Assembly (NCBI GenBank): GCA_963806145.1 | Contig: CAWDXD010000004.1 | Coordinates: 1 to 64,000 of the forward strand | Direction: 5' to 3' | From: DASXKD01 sp963806145 | GTDB lineage: Bacteria; Actinomycetota; Actinomycetes; Streptosporangiales; Streptosporangiaceae | Length of the DNA: 64,000 nucleotides | Part shown: one piece after another, positions 10,430 through 18,433 of the stretch | Numbering within the stretch: position 1 is the stretch's first letter | Layout of the letters: each line of letters starts with the position of its first letter | The notes under the pieces: generated by a model | Seen by the model: the letters and a program-made list of their open reading frames with translations, nothing else | Database searches by the model: none | Told to the model about the DNA's origin: nothing | Program-made: the position numbers and the translations under genes

Positions 10430-10971
10430 TAGGCTCGTCGCTCTTCGGCGGCCTTCCGCTCCGCCTGCCGCAGCAGGGCTGCGGCCACGCCGGCCCCGCC
10501 AGCGGGATCCCGGGTGATCACCAGGACGGTGTCGTCCCCCGCGACCGTGCCGAGGATGGCGGGCCACCCGGCGTGGTCGAGAGCCGAGGCGAGCAGTTGC
10601 GCGCCGCCGGCCGGAGTGCGCAGCACGACCAGGTTCGCGCTGGCCTCGGCGCTGACCAGTAGTTCGGCGGCGACCCGCGGCAGGGTCCCGGTGAAGGCGC
10701 CCTCTGCCTCCGCGGCGCCGACCCCGCCGGGACGCGCGCCGGGGCTGCCGGGACCGGCCGGCAGCGCGTAGAACAGCGCACCACTCGGTCCCCGCAGCCG
10801 GACCACGCCCATCTCCTCCAGGTCGCGCGACAGCGTGGCCTGCGCGACCCGGACGCCGCGCTCGGCGAGCAGCGCGGCCAGTTCCTCCTGCGAACGGACC
10901 TGCAGGTGCTCCAGGATCCCGGCGATCTGCTCGTGGCGCGCGGCCTTGGTCGCCGGGCTCACCGCCGTCAC
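10429..10971 (-). CDS. argR: Arginine repressor ArgR
   Basis: A hexameric transcription factor that represses arginine synthesis when arginine is bound. The 180 residues give an N-terminal winged helix (about 8-75, with RSQEELAALLAERG and QATLSRDLEEMG) and a C-terminal arginine-binding and oligomerisation domain (about 100-175) containing GTVAGDDTVLVITRD. An Ala/Gly/Pro linker of about 25 residues joins them. The GTG start at 10971 overlaps the argD stop by 4 bases (GTGA), and the usual intervening argF is missing. The likely targets are the ARG-box-like sequences at 15742-15778. Confidence 0.93.
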   Translation of the reverse strand: MTAVSPATKAARHEQIAGILEHLQVRSQEELAALLAERGVRVAQATLSRDLEEMGVVRLRGPSGALFYALPAGPGSPGARPGGVGAAEAEGAFTGTLPRVAAELLVSAEASANLVVLRTPAGGAQLLASALDHAGWPAILGTVAGDDTVLVITRDPAGGAGVAAALLRQAERKAAEERRA

Positions 10972-12206
10972 AGGACCCGCTCCCCCGCCGGGGCCTGGTG
11001 GCCAGCCGGGACCTGGTCCACGGCCGCCGCCCGCTCCAGGATGCCCGGGAGCGCACCGAGGAACGCGGCCGCCTCGCCGTCGCTGAGGATGAGCGGCGGC
11101 GCCAGCCGGATGGCGTCCGGCTGTACGGCGTTGGCCAGGAAGCCCGCCTCCCGGCAGGCCGCCTCTACCGCACCGGCGGCGGGCCGGGTCAGCACCGCGG
11201 CGAGCCACAGGCCTTCGCCCCGTACCCCGCCGAGCAGCGGATGATCGATCCCGGCGATGCCGTCCGCCAGCATCCGCCCGACCGCCGCCACGCGGGCAAG
11301 CAGGCCCTCGCTCTCGATGGTGTCAAGCACGGCGAGCGCCGCCGCGCACGCGACCGGGTTCCCGCCGAACGTGCTGCCGTGGTCTCCCCTGTGCAGGGCC
11401 GTGCCCGCAGCGCCGAGCCCGATGCACGCCCCGATCGGCAGCCCGCCGCCGAGCCCCTTCGCGAGCGTGAGCACGTCCGGCACGACGTCCGCGGCCTGGC
11501 AGGCGAACCAGGCACCGGTGCGCCCGATCCCGCTCTGGATCTCGTCGATCACCAGCAGCGCGCCAGCCGCGTCGCACGCCTCCCGTGCGCCGCGCAGGTA
11601 GCCGGCCGGCGGCGGCACCACTCCGGCCTCACCCTGGCAGGGCTCGAGGATGACGGCGGCACACTCTCGGGTGACGGCGGGGGTGAGCGCCGCCAGGTCA
11701 CCGTAGGGCACGAACCTCACGTCAAAGCCGAAGGGACCAAACGGCTGCCGCAGCCCGGCCTTGCCCGTGACCGCAAGGGAGCCCATGGTCCGGCCATGGA
11801 AGCTGTTCTCGGCGGCGACGATCACCGGGCGGGAGGGGCCCTGGTGGCGGCGGACCAGTTTGAGCGCTGCCTCGTTGGCCTCCGTGCCGGAGTTGGCGAA
11901 GAACACCCGGCCATCGCTGCCGAGCAGCCGCAGCAGCCGTTCGGCCAGGACGACCTCGGTCTCGTGCAGGAACAGGTTGGAGGTGTGCGCGATCGCGCGC
12001 ACCTGGCGGGTCACGGCCTCGGTGAGCGCGGGATGGGCGTGGCCGAGCGCGCTGACCGCAATGCCGGCGATGAGGTCGGTGTACTGATTGCCGTCGGCGT
12101 CCCAGACCTGACAGCCCTCGCCGCGCACCAGCGCGACCGGCGGGACACCGTAGTTGGGCATGAACGCGGCCTCGAACCGCCGCTGAAGCTCTGCCGTACG
12201 AGTCAT
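10968..12206 (-). CDS. argD: Acetylornithine aminotransferase
   Basis: A PLP-dependent class III aminotransferase converting N-acetylglutamate semialdehyde to N-acetylornithine. The 412 residues show the phosphate-binding NSGTEANEAALKLVRRH (about 104-120), the ENSFHGRTMGSLAVTGK block, LLVIDEIQSGIGRTG with the PLP-interacting Asp (about 221-235), and the Schiff-base lysine in DVLTLAKGLGGGLPIG. ATG at 12206 overlaps the argB stop (ATGA). A hydrophilic tail of about 20 residues follows the normal C-terminus. Confidence 0.96.
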   Translation of the reverse strand: MTRTAELQRRFEAAFMPNYGVPPVALVRGEGCQVWDADGNQYTDLIAGIAVSALGHAHPALTEAVTRQVRAIAHTSNLFLHETEVVLAERLLRLLGSDGRVFFANSGTEANEAALKLVRRHQGPSRPVIVAAENSFHGRTMGSLAVTGKAGLRQPFGPFGFDVRFVPYGDLAALTPAVTRECAAVILEPCQGEAGVVPPPAGYLRGAREACDAAGALLVIDEIQSGIGRTGAWFACQAADVVPDVLTLAKGLGGGLPIGACIGLGAAGTALHRGDHGSTFGGNPVACAAALAVLDTIESEGLLARVAAVGRMLADGIAGIDHPLLGGVRGEGLWLAAVLTRPAAGAVEAACREAGFLANAVQPDAIRLAPPLILSDGEAAAFLGALPGILERAAAVDQVPAGHQAPAGERVL

Positions 12207-13222
12207 GAGCCTTCTCCGTCCGGTATGACCATGGTGCCGATGCCGGAGTCGGTGAAGATCTCCAGCAGCACCGCGTGCGGCAGCCGGCCGTCCAGGACGT
12301 GCGCCTGCGGCACGCCGCCGCGCACGGCGCGCAGGCACGCCTCCATCTTGGGGATCATGCCGCTGCTCAGGCCGGGCAGCAGCCGTTCCAGGCCGGTCGC
12401 GGTCAACTGGCTGATCACGTCCGGCTGGCCCGCCAAGTCCCCGTCCGCCGGCCAGTTCGCAAGCAGGCCGGCCACGTCGGTCAGGACCACGAGCTTGGCC
12501 GCGCCCAGCGCCACGGCGAGCGCGGCGGCGGCGGTGTCGGCGTTGACGTTGTACACCTCGCCGCCGGTACCCCGGGCGACGCTGGACACCACGGGGACCC
12601 GGCCGCCGGAGATCAGGGCGTGTACCGCGGCGGGATCGACGGACTCGATCTCGCCGACCAGGCCGATGTCCACGGGGGTGCCGTCCACCACCGCGTGCCG
12701 CTTGCGCGCGGTGAACATGTTCGCGTCCTCGCCCGACATGCCCACGGCGAACGGCCCGTGCCGGTTGATCAGGCCCACCACGTCCCTGTTGACCTGGCCG
12801 GTGAGCACCATGCGGACCACGTCCATGGTTTCCGGCGTGGTGACCCGCAGCCCCGCGGTGAAGGTGCTCGGCACGCCGAGCCTGGCCAGGTGCGCGGAGA
12901 TCTGCGGCCCGCCGCCGTGCACCACGACCGGGCGCAGGCCCGCGTACCGCAGGAACACCACGTCCTGGGCGAACCCTGCCCGCAGGGCGTCGTCGGCCAT
13001 CGCATGGCCGCCGTACTTGATGACGACGGTCTTGCCGTGGAACCGGTGCAGCCACGGCAGCGCCTCGATCAGCGTCGCGGCCTTACTGGCAGCCTCAGTG
13101 CTAGCCCAGGGGGGCGACCCCCTGGAACCCCCGCTGGCCTGCGGCCCCGCTCCTTCGTCACGGGGCCTTGGCCCTGTCGGCCCGGGAGCCGGGGAGGGTT
13201 GCGGGTTCGCCGTCGTTGTCAT
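12203..13222 (-). CDS. argB: Acetylglutamate kinase with inserted N-terminal repeat
   Basis: Phosphorylates N-acetylglutamate, the controlled second step of arginine synthesis. The kinase core begins near residue 46 and shows FHGKTVVIKYGGHAM (nucleotide-binding lysine), VVVHGGGPQI, and the C-terminal SGMIPKMEACLRAV. The first 45 residues or so are Pro/Gly/Arg-rich and are encoded by a copy of the dispersed palindromic element (13098-13185), so they are probably not needed for catalysis. ATG at 13222 overlaps the argJ stop (ATGA). Starts within the repeat cannot be excluded. Total length is 339 against about 300 for relatives. Confidence 0.95.
   Translation of the reverse strand: MTTTANPQPSPAPGPTGPRPRDEGAGPQASGGSRGSPPWASTEAASKAATLIEALPWLHRFHGKTVVIKYGGHAMADDALRAGFAQDVVFLRYAGLRPVVVHGGGPQISAHLARLGVPSTFTAGLRVTTPETMDVVRMVLTGQVNRDVVGLINRHGPFAVGMSGEDANMFTARKRHAVVDGTPVDIGLVGEIESVDPAAVHALISGGRVPVVSSVARGTGGEVYNVNADTAAAALAVALGAAKLVVLTDVAGLLANWPADGDLAGQPDVISQLTATGLERLLPGLSSGMIPKMEACLRAVRGGVPQAHVLDGRLPHAVLLEIFTDSGIGTMVIPDGEGS
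13098..13185 (-). repeat. Palindromic element, copy B (inside argB)
   Basis: On the minus strand this reads GGCCCCGTGACGAAGGAGC, then GGGGCC, then after a spacer GGGGGTTCCAGGGGGTCGCC, ending CTGGGCTAGCAC. Both hairpins of the dispersed element are present. It is translated in frame as part of the ArgB N-terminus. Confidence 0.8.
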
Positions 13223-14370
13223 GTCGAGTAGGCCGAGTTCTCGTGGACGTACTCGGTAGTCAGGTCGGTGGTGCGGATGGTGGCGGCGGCCGGGCCGGCG
13301 GACAGGTCCACGGTGATCGTCACGTCCCGCGGGCTCAGGTCCGCCTTGGACCTGTCGTCGGCGGCGCAGCCGTTGCGGCACACCCAGACGCCGTTGATCG
13401 CCACGTTGACCCGGTCCGGGTCGAACACGGCGTCCGTGGTGCCCACCGCGGAAAGCACCCGGCCCCAGTTCGGATCCTCGCCGGCGATGGCGCACTTGAG
13501 CAGGGCCGAGCGGGCCACGGCACGGCCGGCGCTGACCGCGTCGTCCTCACCGGCGGCGCCGACCACCTCGATCGAGATCAGCTTGCCCGCCCCTTCGGCG
13601 TCGGCCTGCAACTGCCGGGCCAGGTCGGAGCAGACGCCGGTGAGCGCCCGGGTGAACCCTGCCACGTCCGGGCGCTCGCCGGAGGCACCGCTGGCCAGCA
13701 GCAGGGCCGTGTCGTTGGTGGACATGCAGCCGTCGGTGTCCAGCCGGTCGAAGGTGACCCTGGTCGCCGCCCGGAGCGCGGCGTCCAGCTCACCCGAATC
13801 AAGCCCGGCGTCCGTGGTGAGCACGCACAGCATGGTGGCCAGGGCCGGCGCCAGCATGCCCGCGCCCTTGGCCATACCGCCGATCGTGTACCCACCGGAA
13901 CGATGGAAGGCGATCTTCGCCACGGTGTCGGTGGTCCTGATCGCGTCCGCGGCCGCGAGGCCACCCGCCCGCGACGCCTCGGCGAGTGCCCCGTCCGCGC
14001 CGCCGAGCAATGGGTCCATGGGCAGCCGCTCGCCGATCAGGCCGGTCGAGCACACCGCGATTTCGCCCGCGGAATCGCCCAGCCCCGCGGCGAGGCGTTC
14101 TGCGGACAGGTGCGTGTCGGCGAAGCCGAGCGGGCCGGTGCAGGCGTTCGCGCCGCCGGAGTTGAGCAGCACCGCACGCACCCGGCCGCCACGCAGCACC
14201 TGCTGCGTCCACAGCACCGGGGCCGCCTTCACCCGGTTGGCGGTGAACACCCCGGCGGCGGCGCGGGAGGGCCCGTCGTTGATGACCACGGCGACGTCAC
14301 GGGCACCGGAGGACTTCAGCCCGGCCGCCACCCCGGCGGCCCGGAACCCCAGCGGGGCGGTGACGCTCAC
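13219..14370 (-). CDS. argJ: Bifunctional ornithine acetyltransferase / N-acetylglutamate synthase
   Basis: Transfers acetyl from N-acetylornithine to glutamate, making the pathway cyclic; some members also acetylate glutamate from acetyl-CoA. The 383-residue precursor cleaves itself before a threonine, here visible in GMAKGAGMLAPALATMLCVLTTDA (cleavage expected at ATM near residue 170-172). Early blocks include VFTANRVKAAPV and LLNSGGANACTG. The GTG start at 14370 is preceded by AGAGAGGT. The start sits in a duplicated argC/argJ junction (see 14367-14596). Confidence 0.95.
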   Translation of the reverse strand: MSVTAPLGFRAAGVAAGLKSSGARDVAVVINDGPSRAAAGVFTANRVKAAPVLWTQQVLRGGRVRAVLLNSGGANACTGPLGFADTHLSAERLAAGLGDSAGEIAVCSTGLIGERLPMDPLLGGADGALAEASRAGGLAAADAIRTTDTVAKIAFHRSGGYTIGGMAKGAGMLAPALATMLCVLTTDAGLDSGELDAALRAATRVTFDRLDTDGCMSTNDTALLLASGASGERPDVAGFTRALTGVCSDLARQLQADAEGAGKLISIEVVGAAGEDDAVSAGRAVARSALLKCAIAGEDPNWGRVLSAVGTTDAVFDPDRVNVAINGVWVCRNGCAADDRSKADLSPRDVTITVDLSAGPAAATIRTTDLTTEYVHENSAYST

Positions 14371-14596
14371 GGTGCGACCTCTCTCATGGCCCCCCTCGCG
14401 GGCGGTCGGCCCTGGGGGGCCTCCCTGGCTTCGGGAGGCGGGGTCCTGGCGCCGGGACACCGCAACGGCGCCTGGGGCTGCTCAGCGCCGTCTGGCATGC
14501 CTCCGGCATGACGCACGGAGGCGCGCAGGCCAGCACCATGCGGCGTTCGGCCCGGCGCCTGCGGCGCGGCAGCGCTGTCGCGTGTCACGGTGCGAC
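14367..14596 (-). repeat. Insertion flanked by 12-bp direct repeats at the argC-argJ junction
   Basis: The same 12 bases, GTCGCACCGTGA on the minus strand, occur at 14367-14378 (argJ start) and at 14585-14596 (argC stop), 218 bp apart. Between them lies palindrome-rich DNA with a 73-codon open frame that starts on the argC stop (GTGA at 14588) and ends on the argJ start (GTGA at 14367). The intervening protein looks unlike any family I know. The simplest reading is an inserted or duplicated segment at a formerly overlapping argC/argJ junction. Confidence 0.75.
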
Positions 14597-15694
14597 TCCC
14601 TGGAAGGACAGGCCTGTGGTTTCGGGCAGGCCGAGCATGAGGTTGGCGGCCTGGACCGCCTGGCCCGCCGCGCCCTTGCCGAGGTTGTCCAGAGCGGCGA
14701 CGACCACGGCCCGCCCGGCGTGCGTGTCGGCGGCGGCTTGCAGGTGCGCCATGTTGGAGCCGTTGGTCGCCGCGGTCGACGGCCAGCGGCCCTCCGGGAG
14801 GAGGCGGACGAACGGCGCGCCGTCGTAGGCGGCCGCGAGCGCCTCCCGCAGCGCCGCGGTGGTGGTGCCCGGGTCACGCAGCCGTGCGGTGCAGGTGGCC
14901 AGGATGCCCCGGGGCATCGGGGCCAGCATCGGGGTGAACGAGACGGCCGGCTCGCTGCCTGGCCACGGCGCCTTACCGGAGTCGTCGGGCCCTGGGCCAT
15001 CGGAGGGTTTCGGGGGGGCGCTCCCCCGGGCCAGCACCGCCAAGCGCAGCGCCTGCTCGATCTCTGGCGTGTGCCGGTGCGTGCCGCCGGCCTGGTAGGC
15101 CGACATCGAGCCGATGACCTCGGTCGCCAGCAGCGCCGCCGACGGGGAGCGGCCGGCCCCGGAGGTACCGGAGGCGGCCACGATCACGATGTCGCGTGGG
15201 TCGGCCAGCCCCTCCGCGACCAGGGGTGCGAGAGCCAGGATGGCCGCCGTGGCGTAACAGCCGGGCGCCGCCACCCGCCGCGCGGCGGCGATGCGCTCCC
15301 GCGCGCCGGGCAGTTCGGGCAGTCCGTAGCACCACTGACCGGCGTGCGGCGTCCGGTAGTACACCGACCATGCCTGCGGATCGGCCAGACGGAAGCTGGC
15401 CGACAGGTCCACCACGGGGATCCCGGCGGGCAGCGCGGCGCTGACCGCGGCCGACTCCTCGTGCGGGAGCGCGAGGAAAACCAGGTCGGCGGTGGACAGC
15501 CGGGCCGGGTCCAGCGGCTCGAAGGTGCGTTCGTCAAGGTGGGCCAGGTGCGGATGGGCCGCCGTGACCGGCGTCCCGGCGCTCGTCGCGGCGGCGAGGG
15601 GCCCAGGTTCCAGATCGGGGTGGCCGCCGATGAGGCGCAGGAGTTCCCCGCCCGCGTAGCCGCTGGCGCCCGCCACCGCCACCCGGACGCCCAT
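14585..15694 (-). CDS. argC: N-acetyl-gamma-glutamyl-phosphate reductase
   Basis: An NADPH-dependent reductase for the third step of arginine synthesis and the first gene of the cluster. The 369 residues begin with the Rossmann motif VAVAGASGYAGGELLRL. The catalytic cysteine is in RVAAPGCYATAAILAL (about residue 153), and HRHTPEIEQ follows near 220. Between that and AVSFTPMLAPM about 20 extra residues are encoded by a copy of the palindromic element (14955-15038). ATG at 15694 has GGGAG six bases upstream. The stop overlaps a GTG and the duplicated junction. Confidence 0.95.
   Translation of the reverse strand: MGVRVAVAGASGYAGGELLRLIGGHPDLEPGPLAAATSAGTPVTAAHPHLAHLDERTFEPLDPARLSTADLVFLALPHEESAAVSAALPAGIPVVDLSASFRLADPQAWSVYYRTPHAGQWCYGLPELPGARERIAAARRVAAPGCYATAAILALAPLVAEGLADPRDIVIVAASGTSGAGRSPSAALLATEVIGSMSAYQAGGTHRHTPEIEQALRLAVLARGSAPPKPSDGPGPDDSGKAPWPGSEPAVSFTPMLAPMPRGILATCTARLRDPGTTTAALREALAAAYDGAPFVRLLPEGRWPSTAATNGSNMAHLQAAADTHAGRAVVVAALDNLGKGAAGQAVQAANLMLGLPETTGLSFQGVAP
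14955..15038 (+). repeat. Palindromic element, copy C (inside argC)
   Basis: Plus-strand GGGCCCTGGGCCATCGGAGG leads into GGGGGGGCGCTCCCCCGGG and CCAGCAC, the same right-hand hairpin and end as the other copies. The left half is degenerate. argC stays in frame across it. Confidence 0.65.
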
Positions 15695-15741
15695 GAGTTC
15701 TCCCACATCTGATCGCTATCCGGGCACGGCCCCGACTACTC

Positions 15742-15778
15742 TGAGAAATTATGCATTGAAGACACTAAATATGCAACG
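15742..15778 (-). promoter_or_regulatory. arg promoter with ARG-box-like operators
   Basis: On the minus strand TTGCAT (15771-15776) and CATAAT (15748-15753) are spaced by 17 bp, about 54 bp ahead of argC. The same AT-rich island holds two ARG-box-like half palindromes, GTTGCATATTTAG and ATGCATAATTTC, in a region otherwise above 70 percent GC. ArgR binding over the promoter would repress argCJBDR. The assignment rests on base composition, position and partial match only. Confidence 0.65.
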
Positions 15779-15878
15779 CGGGTCACCGGCGGGTGCAGCC
15801 GGCCCGGCAAGGCCGGGGCGTCGTGATGCCAGGGCCCTCTGGTACAGGGCATGATGATTGCGCGGGAAGGAGGCCCCC

Positions 15879-16323
15879 ATGCGCGGTCGCTCGCGCGCCG
15901 TCGCCGCCGGTGCCCTGGCGCTGCTCGCGGCCGGTGCGGTGGCGGGCTGCGGAGCGACGCCGGGGAAGCAGACCACCACCGCGGCCGGAGGCGGAACCGG
16001 GCCCACCGCGAGCAGTGTGCCCGCCACCCGGTGCGGGACGGTCCGCACCGCCGCGGGGGTGCCGGTCGACGTCGATGTCGTCGGCCAGGCCTCGTGCCAG
16101 GACGCCATGACGGTGGAGCGCGACTACACGCGCGCGCTCGCGTCGGGCAAGGTCCGCCGGCAATGGCGGCGGCGCGCCGGTCAAGATCCACGGCTGGGTC
16201 TGCCAGGGTTACGACACGCCCGAGGTGCTGGCGACGGGCCGCGCCTCCGCCTGCCGGAAGCAAGGGATGCAGATACTCGCGGTGCTTGTCCTGCCGTCGC
16301 CCAGCTCCTCGCCGTCCGCCTGA
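15879..16323 (+). pseudogene. Frameshifted small lipoprotein
   Basis: A predicted exported lipoprotein of about 147 residues. ATG at 15879 follows GGAAGGAGG. The signal peptide has an Arg-rich start, a hydrophobic run and a lipobox ending AVAGC (Cys near residue 24), followed by a Thr/Gly-rich linker. The frame breaks near 16160: reading on with one base skipped gives GGGAPVKIHGWVCQGYDTP, more cysteines and a stop at 16321-16323, which looks like the true C-terminus. The unshifted frame gives Arg-rich nonsense. The function is unknown. It is divergent from argC. Confidence 0.65.
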
Positions 16324-16424
16324 GAGCTGACCGGCGCGGTGATCGGCATCCGGTCGCAGACCAGGCGAGCCACGGCCGGAAACCGGCGAGTCCCCGGTGA
16401 ACCGGGCACGCGGGGACCGGTGCG

Positions 16425-17821
16425 CTACGAGGCCTGGATGACCTCGGTGACCGGGCCGGCCGCCTCGGGCGTACCGGGTGTCCCGCCGGCTCCGTTCTCC
16501 GCCGCGTCGCGGCCACTCGCACCGAACGTCGCGTTCTCGGTGACCACGCAGACCTGATTACGCCCGTTGCGTTTGGCCTGGTACAAAGCTCCGTCCGCGG
16601 CAGCGAGAAGCTCGGTAAGCTGAGCACCGCTGCTGCTGTCCCACCGGGCACCGAGCGCGGCGACGCCGATCGAGATGCTGAGCCTTACCGGTTCGGCGTC
16701 GCATCGTCGCTGACAGTAATGGGCATACTCCCGATGTGGGTTCGGATGCGTTCCGCGATGCGGTAGGCGTCCAGTGCCTTGGCCTGGGGCAGCAGCAGGG
16801 CGAACTCCTCGCCGCCGAACCGCCCGACCAGGTCGTACTCCCGGAGGGGGATCGACAGGGCGCGCGCGACGGTGCGGAGCGCACGGTCCCCGGCCAAATG
16901 CCCGAAAGAGTCGTTGACCACCTTGAAGTGATCGATGTCGATAAGAGCGACCGCCAGGGAGGTGTGAGTACGAACCGCACGAGCTACCTCCGTGGCCGCT
17001 TCACGCTCCCAGGTACCCGCGTTGAGCAGGCCGGTCTTGGTATCGACACGGGAGGCGTTGACGAGTTGGACGTGCCGGAACGAGCGCTGGAGCAGCGTCA
17101 CGAACGGGAAGGCGAGCAGGATCGTCAGCGGCGTGACCGCGATGCCCAGGGTGACCAGCACGGCACACACAGCTCGGCGACGTCGTTCTGGACGCTCTCG
17201 CGTGCCAGGTAGAACTCGCGCAGGGTCACCGTCGGATCGGAGCCCTTGATGGCCGGGAACAGCAGACTGGTGTTGACGATCCACAGTGTCACCGCGGCCA
17301 CGGCAACGGCCAGAACCCACAGCGTGGCCGGGGATCCGACGGACGGGGCAATCCCGATCCGCTGGCCGGTGATCGCATGGAACACCAGGGAGGCGCTGGC
17401 GTTCGACAGGCCGACGACCGCCGCGCTGAACACCCGCCGGTGCAGTGGGATGCGCCGGATTCGCGACTGGGTGAGGGTGAAGCGGAAGATCGGCGCCACC
17501 AGCGCGTAGACGGGAGGCAGGAGGATCGCGAGCGGCAGTTCCCAGACCGTGTAGACGTCCTTGATCAGGCCGGCGTTCTCCCCGGTCCGCTTGGTGAGCT
17601 CCACGGTCAGGGCAGTGCAGAGCAGCAGTGCGCCGCACAGCCAGAGGTTGTGCCAGGACACCCACCCCGGTTCCGCGGCCACTGCCACGGCGATCGCGGC
17701 CACGTAGACCGCGGTGACCAGTCCGATAAAGGCCACCAGCCAGGGCCGAAGCTGCCAGAGGGGCCACCCGGACACCGCGCGCGCGTGCACCTCGCACACG
17801 CTTGCGGCGCTCGGAGCCCAT
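16425..17821 (-). pseudogene. Membrane GGDEF protein (diguanylate cyclase-like), frameshifted
   Basis: GGDEF proteins make cyclic-di-GMP. The N-terminal half has several hydrophobic helices (e.g. LVAFIGLVTAVYVAAIAVAV). The C-terminal half has the cyclase core DTKTGLLNAGTWEREA, the metal-binding DIDHFKVVNDSFGHLAGD and GRFGGEEFALLLP, so the A-site is GGEEF and should be active. The reading frame must be changed three times: near 17790, near 17165 and near 16690. After the last change the expected end ISIGVAALG and ADGALYQAKRNGRNQV appears, stopping at 16425. ATG at 17821 has AAGGAGG. Sequence error or true decay are both possible. Confidence 0.75.
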
Positions 17822-18138
17822 CAGTTCCTCCTTGGCCGACGTCCGGGCACGGGTCAAGCTTCTCCCACGGCTCGCGGGATAGCGATGCCCCGTATTGTCA
17901 CAGAGCGCATGTGCCCGATGTCAAGCCCCCATTACTCACTGATACCGAGAACTAGGGATGCTTACGAAATCCCGACACCAAGGTTACCGAACGCAACCAA
18001 TCTTCGGCACCCCCATCCCCGCCCCGTCAGCGACTAAGTCGGTATAAGCCGGGCATCACAGTGACCTTGTGACATATGCCGTGTATACACATACCCGACT
18101 AGGGAGATCATGTCACCGAGAGGGAAGGAGCGCCCGCC

Positions 18139-18162
18139 ATGCGCGGCAGCAGCTGGGGCTGA
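18139..18162 (+). CDS. Heptapeptide mini-gene 1 (MRGSSWG)
   Basis: ATG CGC GGC AGC AGC TGG GGC TGA, with GGGAAGGAGCG upstream at eight-base spacing. First of the five tandem copies. Its function is unknown and translation is inferred only from the ribosome site and the repetition. Gly-3 uses GGC. Confidence 0.55.
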   Translation: MRGSSWG

Positions 18163-18213
18163 CCCCGGCACCGGCTACCGAACGACCACCTGCCAGCGGA
18201 AGGAGCACCGGCG

Positions 18214-18237
18214 ATGCGCGGAAGCAACTGGGGCTGA
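18214..18237 (+). CDS. Heptapeptide mini-gene 2 (MRGSNWG)
   Basis: The codon for Gly-3 is GGA, synonymous with copy 1, and residue 5 is Asn (AAC) in place of Ser. AAGGAG lies eight bases upstream. This is the only copy with Asn. Confidence 0.55.
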   Translation: MRGSNWG

Positions 18238-18283
18238 CCAGCACCCGACACCGGCCACCACGACCACGGAAGGAGCACCCGCG

Positions 18284-18307
18284 ATGCGCGGAAGCAGCTG
18301 GGGCTGA
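18284..18307 (+). CDS. Heptapeptide mini-gene 3 (MRGSSWG)
   Basis: Same peptide as copy 1 but with GGA at Gly-3, so a silent difference separates the two. CGGAAGGAGCACCC precedes the ATG. Confidence 0.55.
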   Translation: MRGSSWG

Positions 18308-18356
18308 CCCTCACACCCACCGACCATCCGCCGGCCACAACCAAGGAGCACCCGCC

Positions 18357-18380
18357 ATGCGCAGCAGCAGCTGGGGCTGA
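18357..18380 (+). CDS. Heptapeptide mini-gene 4 (MRSSSWG)
   Basis: Residue 3 is Ser (AGC), giving three consecutive AGC codons before TGG GGC TGA. CCAAGGAGCACCC precedes the ATG. Confidence 0.55.
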   Translation: MRSSSWG

Positions 18381-18433
18381 CCCCCGCACCGGCCACCGAC
18401 CATCCACCGGCGCACAACGAAGGAGCACCCGCC

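Noticed and set aside
12275..13231. Long plus-strand frames across the arginine genes
   Set aside because: They mirror argB/argJ/argD codons, contain no recognisable motifs and have no ribosome site.
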